A DNA stretch of 13,190 nucleotides from Syntrophomonadaceae bacterium (GTDB taxonomy: Bacteria; Bacillota; Ch66; Ch109). Both the position numbers and the translations under genes were made by a program. The stretch's first letter is position 1; the number at the start of each line of letters is the position of its first letter. Location of the stretch: NCBI GenBank assembly GCA_012512295.1, contig JAAZDI010000345.1, forward strand, positions 1 through 13,190, given 5' to 3'. Shown here piece by piece: positions 7,141 to 13,190 of this stretch. Below the pieces are notes generated by a model. The model had not been told where the DNA came from. It saw only the letters and a list, made by a program, of their open reading frames with translations, and searched no databases.

Positions 7141-7377
7141 ATGGATAAGATATCGCACCCGGACAAAAAACTGGCCCGGGCTTATGTGCCATTTCAGGTT
7201 TACTCAACGCGCTGGGGACCGCTAGAGGGGCTAAAAAGGGGAACTATCTTCCCAGAACTCTACCGTCCATACATTAAGCAAAGAAATAAATACCAGGATA
7301 AACGGCACCACAAACATGAACAATTGCCGGAAGAATACCTGCCCGAACACCCAAAGCAGAAGTGGGGGAGGGAATAA
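7141..7377 (+). CDS. cotJA: Spore coat-associated protein CotJA
   Basis: This 78-residue protein is the first gene of the cotJ operon, whose products enter the inner spore coat in Bacillus subtilis. The diagnostic part is the N-terminal half: LARAYVPFQVY (about 11-21), then GPLEGLKRGTIFPELYRPY (about 26-44), which match the short CotJA family. The remaining part is highly charged and His/Lys-rich, with little conservation expected. The ATG at 7141 has a strong AAAGGAGGG (7121-7129) about 12 bases upstream, at the long end of normal spacing. The stop is one base before the cotJB start, indicating translational coupling. Expression in the mother cell from the SigmaE-like promoter upstream is inferred. 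Confidence 0.92.
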   Translation: MDKISHPDKKLARAYVPFQVYSTRWGPLEGLKRGTIFPELYRPYIKQRNKYQDKRHHKHEQLPEEYLPEHPKQKWGRE

Positions 7378-7378
7378 A

Positions 7379-7639
7379 GTGATAAGCGAAGCCCAAAAAA
7401 GACTGTTGCTATCTATTCAGGCGATTGAATTCACAGCCTTAGAATTAAATCTATACCTGAATACTCATCCAGATGACAAGAAGGCCTTGTCCGATTACAA
7501 TGCTGCCTGTCGTCAATTGCTGAGTTTAAAACGTGATTATGAAGCCCGTTACGGCCCATTAACCAATTTTGGTTACGCTCCCAGTCAGTTTCCTTGGCAA
7601 TGGATCAATGAACCTTGGCCTTGGGAGATTATGTTCTAA
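7379..7639 (+). CDS. cotJB: Spore coat protein CotJB
   Basis: This 86-residue CotJB-family protein is assembled in the spore coat with CotJA and CotJC. It shows the family pattern: an N-terminal helix with QAIEFTALELNLYLNTHP (about 14-31), DKKALSDYNAA, a second helix around LLSLKRDYEARYGPL, and the closing aromatic motif W-Q-W-I-N-E-P-W-P-W-E. The start is the GTG at 7379, because GGGGGAGGG (7364-7372) lies 6 bases upstream and the conserved protein begins there. The open frame extends 21 codons further upstream into cotJA, but that part is not family-like. The cotJC start follows 20 bases after the stop. Confidence 0.92.
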   Translation: MISEAQKRLLLSIQAIEFTALELNLYLNTHPDDKKALSDYNAACRQLLSLKRDYEARYGPLTNFGYAPSQFPWQWINEPWPWEIMF

Positions 7640-7659
7640 AGAGAAGGGAGACTCAACTA

Positions 7660-8232
7660 ATGTGGGTGTATGAAAAGAAATTACAAGACCCGGTTAGAGT
7701 TAGCGGTCCTAACCCCAAACTGGCCAAAGCCATTATCACGCAGTATGGAGGACCGGATGGAGAACTAGCTGCTTCTTTGCGCTATCTAACGCAGCGGTAC
7801 ACCATGCCAATACCTCAAGGCAAGGCAGTTCTCACAGATATTGGCACCGAAGAACTAGCCCATATGGAGATAGTGGCCGCCTTAGTCTTTAATCTGACGA
7901 AAGATGCCTCGATTGAGGAGATAAAAGCGGCCGGGATGGAAGGGTACTATGCTGATCACGACAAAGCCTTGTACTTTGTCAATGGTGATGGGGTACCCTG
8001 GACCGCTGCCTATATCCAGTCCAAAGGAGACCCAATAACCGATTTGTATGAGAATATGGCGGCTGAAGAAAAGGCCCGCTCAACTTATGAGTGGTTAATC
8101 CACCTGTCCGATGATCCCTGCGTAACTGATGTTTTACGCTACTTGCGGCAAAGAGAGGTCGTTCATTTCCAGCGGTTTGGCGAAACCTTGGAGTTAGTTT
8201 ACGAATATGTAAACAGCAAAAAGTATTACTAA
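7660..8232 (+). CDS. cotJC: Spore coat protein CotJC, manganese-catalase family
   Basis: This 190-residue protein is CotJC, a spore-coat member of the dimanganese catalase family (ferritin-like four-helix bundle) that may destroy peroxide at the spore surface. All five expected metal ligands can be placed: Glu35 (GGPDGELAASLRYL), Glu65 and His68 (GTEELAHME), Glu136 (NMAAEEKAR) and His169 (REVVHFQRFGE). An active dimetal centre is therefore plausible; catalase activity itself is inferred. The start is the ATG at 7660, with GAAGGGAG (about 7642-7650) upstream and the usual family beginning MWVYEKKLQ. The frame is open 15 codons further upstream but overlaps cotJB and is not family-like. Its length is normal for CotJC. 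The 3' end faces the germination operon with only 38 bases between and no clear terminator. Confidence 0.95.
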   Translation: MWVYEKKLQDPVRVSGPNPKLAKAIITQYGGPDGELAASLRYLTQRYTMPIPQGKAVLTDIGTEELAHMEIVAALVFNLTKDASIEEIKAAGMEGYYADHDKALYFVNGDGVPWTAAYIQSKGDPITDLYENMAAEEKARSTYEWLIHLSDDPCVTDVLRYLRQREVVHFQRFGETLELVYEYVNSKKYY

Positions 8233-8270
8233 AGTTATAATCATTTTAACTAATTCCTGTATAAACCTAA

Positions 8271-8456
8271 CTACCATCGATAAGCAGGTATAACCAAAAA
8301 CACAATCAAGGGAGCAGTCAAAGTTAGTAGGGCTACGGTCCAGATTCCGACTGCTCCCAGCCAGTTTTTTTGCCGGGCCGCCCAGATCCCGAAACTAGCC
8401 AAATATATGGCTGAGCCAGCCGCTATTAATCCACCAAAAATCATCCAAAAAACCAA
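8271..8456 (-). CDS. Small two-helix membrane protein, candidate germinant-receptor D subunit
   Basis: This 61-residue hydrophobic protein has two predicted membrane helices (about 3-26 and 35-57) joined by a short basic loop, AARQKNW. The TTG start at 8456 is supported by a run of six G (8469-8464 on the minus strand) 7 bases before it. It lies 44 bases downstream of the gerAC stop on the same strand with no terminator between, so it is probably the last gene of the operon. In Bacillus, many germinant-receptor operons have an adjacent gene for a D subunit of about 75 residues with two membrane spans that modulates receptor function. The assignment here rests on size, topology and position only, because D subunits are too variable for me to recognise by sequence. 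It could instead be an unrelated small membrane protein. Confidence 0.6.
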   Translation of the reverse strand: MVFWMIFGGLIAAGSAIYLASFGIWAARQKNWLGAVGIWTVALLTLTAPLIVFLVIPAYRW

Positions 8457-8500
8457 TCATCATCCCCCCATTGTTTGTAATTAAGGCTGCCGCAACTTGA

Positions 8501-9805
8501 TTATCGCGTTGCTAAGGGAGCTGTTTCATGCAACAACCCAAAATAGCGAATCCGCGTTCTGGCCTCTGCCGTAATAATTGCTTGGGGAAACTGGGTTCCT
8601 AACCAATCATATTCGCGCCACTGCTGGATAGTTAAGAACTTATGTTTTACAATTTTTCCCAAATGCAGAATATCCGCCTGAAACTCGTTTTGTGCCCGGT
8701 CAATTATATCGGCCATAAAGCCTTCTAGTTGTTGATTAATTATGGCTTCTAAAATCAACCGGTTTGACTCCTCTTCGAAATCAACAGACAAATTCTGGTT
8801 GCCCAGCAAAGTGCCATGGAGGCGAACAATGATATGAATTCTCGGTACCGGCCCGCTTAAGTCGACTTGGAACTGGGGTGACCGGTAAGCAGTCAGGTTA
8901 AAGGCTAACATTTTGCTTGGATCAAAAGGGTCTTCGACTGAAAGATTGGTTTCATCAAAAGTACCGCGAATCAGCATCAGCCCGGTCATTTGATCCCCGT
9001 TGATGTCACCCACGTAGCGGTCATTCTGAAAGACCGCGGCCCCAATTAATTCTACGTTATTGCCCCCACTGCGGGGAAGCTCCCCGGCGTAATAGGCCCC
9101 CTCACTAACCCATTCTTCACCGGTCACCGGGGGCCCTTCCCCTTGAGGTGTTTCCCGGCGCAAACCAACCATCAGACAAATCGGGTCAGCATCATCAGCC
9201 TTGGCATCATTGTAAAAATAGTGAAACTGTGGTTGAGCGGGAATAAAACCGGTATACTGGGCAAAAGCGGTCACCATTTCCGCGTGCTTGGCCGGGTTCA
9301 CCTCTAATACTTGATTGTTGTTTTCTAACAACTCTCGAGCAGTGATACCTCGACAGACCGCGACTATGACTGAACGGCGAAACTCCGGGTAGCGGCCCAT
9401 GACCCCCAAGTAAGTCATCATTCCTTCCCGGGCTAATTCTTCGGAAAAGACAATCACCTTGAGGTGTTTTAAAGATAAACGTCGGTCCAGAAAAATATTC
9501 ATCATGGTCATGGCAGCGGTAAAGGTCGGGGCTTCCACCGAGACGTTCGCGATCGATTGCCCATCGTTTTCTGGTGAGCCCATTCCGCCATTTCCGCCAG
9601 CGGCCCCGACAATTGCTCTAGGCTTAGCGACCTGAGCGCTCCAGGTCAGCTTGTTTTCCACCCCGCGGTCTAAACCCAGGAAAAGGATAAAACCGGTTTC
9701 ATCTACCTCCTGATAGCTCCAACATCCTGAAAAGAAAGTAGGAAAAACGCAGATCAGTAACAATAGAGCTACGGTCCGGTTCTTTTTTGCCTTAAGTTTA
9801 CTCAT
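8501..9805 (-). CDS. gerAC: Germinant receptor lipoprotein, Ger(x)C family (GerAC-like)
   Basis: This 434-residue protein is the C subunit of a GerA-type germinant receptor, a lipoprotein on the outer face of the spore inner membrane. The signal peptide has a Lys/Arg-rich start (residues 4-10), a hydrophobic core (11-24) and a lipobox FSGC with the acceptor Cys at 28. The mature protein opens with CWSYQEVDETGFILFLGLDRG, close to the usual Ger(x)C beginning (cysteine-tryptophan, later DE and a G-D pair), and carries RRLSLKHLKVIVFSEELAREG (about 109-129), typical of the family. A Gly-rich insert (about 67-80) replaces a usually shorter loop. The C-terminal domain (about 215-425) ends with the helical segment before YDWLGTQFPQ. 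The start overlaps the 3' end of gerAB by 8 bases. The letter A is used at family level; the paralogue and germinant are unknown. Confidence 0.95.
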   Translation of the reverse strand: MSKLKAKKNRTVALLLLICVFPTFFSGCWSYQEVDETGFILFLGLDRGVENKLTWSAQVAKPRAIVGAAGGNGGMGSPENDGQSIANVSVEAPTFTAAMTMMNIFLDRRLSLKHLKVIVFSEELAREGMMTYLGVMGRYPEFRRSVIVAVCRGITARELLENNNQVLEVNPAKHAEMVTAFAQYTGFIPAQPQFHYFYNDAKADDADPICLMVGLRRETPQGEGPPVTGEEWVSEGAYYAGELPRSGGNNVELIGAAVFQNDRYVGDINGDQMTGLMLIRGTFDETNLSVEDPFDPSKMLAFNLTAYRSPQFQVDLSGPVPRIHIIVRLHGTLLGNQNLSVDFEEESNRLILEAIINQQLEGFMADIIDRAQNEFQADILHLGKIVKHKFLTIQQWREYDWLGTQFPQAIITAEARTRIRYFGLLHETAPLATR

Positions 9806-10922
9806 CCTGTTTCCCCTTTCCCTTTCCTGATTGTTTTGTCTGTTTTTTTGGTTGTTTCAGCTGGCAGATGATTAACATAACCGCTGGCAGCAGAAAAGCA
9901 ATTATCCCGCTCCACCGCCAAGCCATATGCGTTGCTAAATGCGTCGCCTGATTAAGATCACTGGGCAAAAAGGCCAGAGAAAAGACGATTATCCCCAAGG
10001 GGACAATGAATGGTTTATAATAGGGCAGTTTCAATAACTCAGCCAGGATAACGTTTGATGTAAAAAAAAGAATGATAAATTTGAGACAGATCGCAATCAT
10101 CCAGAAAAAAGCAAAAAAAGCATCGATCCGTTGGAAGAATCTTCCCAGGTAAATCAACCGGGATGTTTGGACCACCGGGAAAATATTTTCAGTAATCGCG
10201 GGAACAGAAAAGACCAGCAAGGTGATTAAGGCCGCTATCACATTAACTAATAGCCCTATTAGCAGGGGTTGATACCAGAGGCTCATCGGGGAACTGGAAA
10301 TCTTAATGGATGAGTAAAAAACTGCTAAAATAATTATTTCACTGAATAATCCGTGGAGCGATAAACCCCCTTTTATGATATCGCTGATGCCCGTACCTAG
10401 TAGCGGGAATAGATTATTCCAGTTCCAAAAATTGGCGCTCATGAATAACGGTAATAATAGTCCCCCGATCACCACAGAACTAAAGACCAGAGACGTTCGC
10501 CCCAGCGCTTCGAGACCGAGATAAGCTCCTCCTAGACCGGCTAGAGTCATAAAAAGAGCGAGCACCGGTGCCGGGGTATCCGGTAGATAAACCAGCGCGA
10601 TTCGGTCCGCCTCAAGCCGTAAAAATAGGGCACTGGCCAGGAGAAACAGGTTAAAGTAGAGTAATCCAATGCAGAAGCCCCCCGTCGGACCCAAGACTTC
10701 TTGACCCACCCCTATCAGTCCCTTATCTGGATAATGAGCCATTAAACGGGCGGAGAATAAGGTCCCAAGTGCGGCTAGTCCCCCGGCGACGATAATGGCT
10801 AACCAACCGGCATGCAAAGCGTAATCAGCCGCTATCGCTCCGGAAAGCAGGGCATTTACGGATATCATAATGGTAATTATACTCATGGCCTCACGAGGGC
10901 CTATTTTACCTTGCTGGATCAT
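9798..10922 (-). CDS. gerAB: Germinant receptor membrane subunit, GerAB/APC family
   Basis: This 374-residue integral membrane protein is the B subunit of a GerA-type receptor. It belongs to the spore-germination branch of the amino acid-polyamine-organocation transporter superfamily and is thought to bind the germinant. About ten membrane helices are visible, beginning at residues 13-35 and 42-60 and ending at about 334-355. The N-terminus GKIGPREAMSIITIM is family-like. The soluble tail after the last helix is unusually Lys/Gln-rich (QLKQPKKQTKQ, then alternating Gly-Lys). The ATG overlaps the gerAA stop in an ATGA arrangement (10922-10919), and the 3' end overlaps gerAC by 8 bases, so all three subunits should be translationally coupled. 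Ligand specificity cannot be predicted by eye. Expression in the forespore under SigmaG is expected from Bacillus, but the promoter lies outside the window. Confidence 0.95.
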   Translation of the reverse strand: MIQQGKIGPREAMSIITIMISVNALLSGAIAADYALHAGWLAIIVAGGLAALGTLFSARLMAHYPDKGLIGVGQEVLGPTGGFCIGLLYFNLFLLASALFLRLEADRIALVYLPDTPAPVLALFMTLAGLGGAYLGLEALGRTSLVFSSVVIGGLLLPLFMSANFWNWNNLFPLLGTGISDIIKGGLSLHGLFSEIIILAVFYSSIKISSSPMSLWYQPLLIGLLVNVIAALITLLVFSVPAITENIFPVVQTSRLIYLGRFFQRIDAFFAFFWMIAICLKFIILFFTSNVILAELLKLPYYKPFIVPLGIIVFSLAFLPSDLNQATHLATHMAWRWSGIIAFLLPAVMLIICQLKQPKKQTKQSGKGKGKQDE

Positions 10923-13165
10923 TGTCTTTTCTCTCCCTCTTGATTATCCGGGTTTAGAATCCACTGTCGAGCGATCGGTGCTTGACGGTAGCGATCCTGC
11001 GCGCTTGGAGCATCTAGCCGGCGCTCTTGATTCCAGATCATGCTTTGCACCAGAATATCCTTGTTGCCCCTAGTGAAAGGTGCGACGGGGGCTAAATAAG
11101 GCACACCCATTGATTTAAGGTTACTGATTACGGCTACATGCACGACTACTCCGACCGCGATGCCGAATAAACCCATGGTTGCTCCCAAAAAAACGTAAGC
11201 AAACCGGTAGAGACGGAGCGTAATGGACAGGGAGTAGGATGGAATGGAAAAAGAACTGATTCCGGTGATGGCAACAACAATGATAACGATAGGATTGACC
11301 AAGTTGGCGGCTACTGCCGCTTGACCCAGGATAATTCCCCCGACGATTCCGAGAGTCGGGCCAATGATACCCGGGATGCGGACACCCGCCTCCCGAATCA
11401 ACTCAAAAGCAAGCTCCATCAAGATAACCTCAACTACTGAGGGAAAAGGAACCCGTTCCCGGTTAGCCGCGATGGACAGTAGTAAATCAGTGGGGATCAT
11501 TTCCTGATGAAACCCAACAATGGCCATGTATAAACCGGGTAAAAAAAGTAAAATAAGCGCGGCCATTAGGCGTACTCCCTTCAACATGGTCGCTCCCAAC
11601 CCTCGGATACTGTGGTCTTCCGCAGTTTGCATCAGACTCCACAAGGACGAGGGAAAAATTATAGCAAAGGGGTCGCCTTCCAGAAGAACTACGACTTTTC
11701 CATCCAGCAAGTTGGCCGCGGCTCGATCCGGTCGTTCCGTAGCCATACTCAAAGGGTATATTCCCCAGGAGTTATCCTCAATATATTGCTCCAGGGCTCC
11801 GGTGCTGAGAACAGTATCAACCCGCAGTGATTGAATCCGACGTTTGATTTCTTGGACCAGATTAGGGTTAACCAGGTCTTGGATATACAGAAGGGCTAAC
11901 TTATTTCGCGCCCGCAGTCCGACCGTAATATCCTCCTTAATCAAGAGTGGGTCGCGCAGGATGCTGCGGATCAAGGAGATATTGGTAGCCAGGTCCTCGT
12001 TGAAGGCATTCTGCGGTCCCCGGATAACCCGTTCGGAGACAGCTTGTTCCACTCCCCGGCGGGGCCAACCGCTGGTTTCAATCACCAGGGCCTGAGGAAC
12101 TCCCTGGATGAAGAGGGCTGCAGCCCCGGAATTTATGGATTCGATGATATCGGAGAACTTTTCCCTTGTTTTCACCGCAGCTACTGGTAACAAGCGCTGT
12201 TTAATCAAACCGAGCAAGGGGGCTCCACTCTGATCCGAACTTAGCTCAGACATTAGCATTAGCGGCTCAAAAATAGATTGCGCTAATCGACCGGGATCAG
12301 CTAGACCCTCGACATAGACCACAATCGCTTTAGTCGGCGGCTCAGTGCCTACCACAAACTCCCGGACAATTAAACCCGTATCTGTCGGCCAGTGAAAAGC
12401 TTCCCCAATATAGAATAAATTTTGCTCCAGATCGGCATATACTTGAAGGTCTTGAGCGGTGTTATCATTAGAGTTAGGACCGGTTGTTTTGTTCCCTTCT
12501 GGAGCAGAGGCCCTTTTAATTGAATGATTGCCCTTATTATTGCTACTAGTATTTTTGTTTTCCGAATTAATACTATTTGACTGTTTAGATGTCGTGCCTT
12601 GATTGGACTGCCGGTGCTGACGGTGTTGTCGACGACTACGCGAACCCGAACCGGGTTGGTCTCCTTTGGAACTGCTTGGTGATTCGGTGCTTTTTTGTCC
12701 GGATTTGGAGTCTCCCGAACTAGCTCGAGATTCACCGGCAGCTTGTTTTTGCTTAAGCTGGTCGGATACTTTTTTCACTAGCTCCACGGTAATTGGGTCG
12801 CCAATTTTGGCAGCCCGGGTCGGCCGACGTGCCAACCGATAGCCGGGCCCTGGTTGACGGACCGATGTAGAAGCCGCTTGAGTATCATGGTCTTGTTTCT
12901 GCTGACCAGGCGGCGGTTGATTAGGGTTTTGTTGATTCGAACCACCAGTCTCCGCATGAGTTTTGGCTGGTTGACTATCTTGAGTTGAACCGCTATTTGA
13001 TTGAGTTGTATTTGTTATTGGCGGTTGTTTCTGGTCTGCGGTTTGCTCGGCGGTTTCTTTGTTTCCTTCTGGTTGGTCATCAACAGATTCCAGCAACTCA
13101 AAAGGCTGGGCTTGATCCGGTTCTTGAAAAGTAAGAATTTTAGCCAACGTTTGCCAAAAACCCAA
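10919..13165 (-). CDS. gerAA: Germinant receptor subunit A with long low-complexity N-terminus
   Basis: This 748-residue GerA-family protein is the A subunit of the receptor, sitting in the spore inner membrane. The conserved core spans about 243-700: a cytoplasmic N-terminal domain (RGPQNAFNEDLATNISLIR; ERPDRAA at 477-483) and a membrane part starting near 530, with GFHQEMIPTDLLLSIAANRE, VPFPSVVEVILMELAFELIREAG, then a Gly-rich helix IVGGIILGQAAV. Bacillus subtilis GerAA has about 480 residues; the excess here is an N-terminal region (about 30-240) very rich in Gln, Asn, Ser, Thr, Gly, Pro and Lys. One more ordered-looking island lies inside it (about 106-143). The Bacillus cereus GerIA protein is also known to carry a Pro/Gln-rich N-terminal repeat region. 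The TTG start has GAGGGGGG (13180-13173 on the minus strand) 7 bases upstream. The frame is open throughout. Confidence 0.95.
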   Translation of the reverse strand: MGFWQTLAKILTFQEPDQAQPFELLESVDDQPEGNKETAEQTADQKQPPITNTTQSNSGSTQDSQPAKTHAETGGSNQQNPNQPPPGQQKQDHDTQAASTSVRQPGPGYRLARRPTRAAKIGDPITVELVKKVSDQLKQKQAAGESRASSGDSKSGQKSTESPSSSKGDQPGSGSRSRRQHRQHRQSNQGTTSKQSNSINSENKNTSSNNKGNHSIKRASAPEGNKTTGPNSNDNTAQDLQVYADLEQNLFYIGEAFHWPTDTGLIVREFVVGTEPPTKAIVVYVEGLADPGRLAQSIFEPLMLMSELSSDQSGAPLLGLIKQRLLPVAAVKTREKFSDIIESINSGAAALFIQGVPQALVIETSGWPRRGVEQAVSERVIRGPQNAFNEDLATNISLIRSILRDPLLIKEDITVGLRARNKLALLYIQDLVNPNLVQEIKRRIQSLRVDTVLSTGALEQYIEDNSWGIYPLSMATERPDRAAANLLDGKVVVLLEGDPFAIIFPSSLWSLMQTAEDHSIRGLGATMLKGVRLMAALILLFLPGLYMAIVGFHQEMIPTDLLLSIAANRERVPFPSVVEVILMELAFELIREAGVRIPGIIGPTLGIVGGIILGQAAVAANLVNPIVIIVVAITGISSFSIPSYSLSITLRLYRFAYVFLGATMGLFGIAVGVVVHVAVISNLKSMGVPYLAPVAPFTRGNKDILVQSMIWNQERRLDAPSAQDRYRQAPIARQWILNPDNQEGEKRQ

Positions 13166-13190
13166 AGATTATCCCCCCTCGGGATAAAAG

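Noticed and set aside
10870..11073. 67-residue open frame on the plus strand over the gerAA/gerAB junction
   Set aside because: It is antisense to two well-supported overlapping genes and has no domain or ribosome binding site of note.
11520..12095. Plus-strand open frames opposite gerAA
   Set aside because: They lie opposite the conserved GerA core, are Arg/Ser-rich by composition, and show no family signature.
12370..12735. 121-residue open frame on the minus strand inside gerAA
   Set aside because: It is a shadow in another frame of the low-complexity region of gerAA. The gerAA frame is continuous, so there is no sign of a frameshift, and the shadow protein has no family features.

Overview
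The window comes from an endospore-forming member of the Firmicutes, most likely of the class Clostridia. The evidence is a cotJABC spore-coat operon and a tricistronic gerA-type germinant-receptor operon in the same 13 kb, G-rich Shine-Dalgarno sequences, and TTG or GTG starts on several genes. The species cannot be fixed from the sequence alone. No mobile element, CRISPR array, rRNA or tRNA was recognised, and the region reads as chromosomal backbone.

Layout. Plus strand, bases 1-8232: a small lipoprotein (84-407); a methyl-accepting chemotaxis protein with a periplasmic Cache-like sensor (558-2252); a YkgJ-type cysteine-cluster protein (2398-3084); a small YlaI/DUF2197 zinc-ribbon protein (3263-3457) closely followed by an alpha/beta hydrolase (3468-4262); a long coiled-coil protein of unknown role (4509-5549); an RMD1/DUF155 protein with a C-terminal membrane anchor (5685-6893); and cotJA-cotJB-cotJC (7141-8232). 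Rho-independent terminators after the chemotaxis, hydrolase, coiled-coil and RMD1 genes divide this half into short units. Minus strand, 13165-8271: gerAA, gerAB and gerAC overlap by 4 and 8 bases and so form one operon. A 61-residue protein with two predicted membrane segments follows 44 bases later.

How the genes work together. The right-hand 6 kb is a sporulation and germination module. CotJA, CotJB and CotJC are coat proteins made in the mother cell, CotJC being a manganese-catalase-like protein with all five metal ligands, and a SigmaE-like promoter is visible upstream. GerAA, GerAB and GerAC would form a germinant receptor in the spore inner membrane. The small protein after gerAC resembles, in size and topology, the D subunits encoded beside germinant-receptor operons in Bacillus. 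The left half is a set of unrelated housekeeping and sensory genes.

The points most worth a second look are a roughly 240-residue low-complexity N-terminal extension on GerAA, the candidate D subunit, a rearranged duplication of the translation-start region of the YlaI-like gene, and a 38-base convergent junction between the coat and germination operons with no clear terminator. I did not find convincing evidence of a wholly new multi-gene system.
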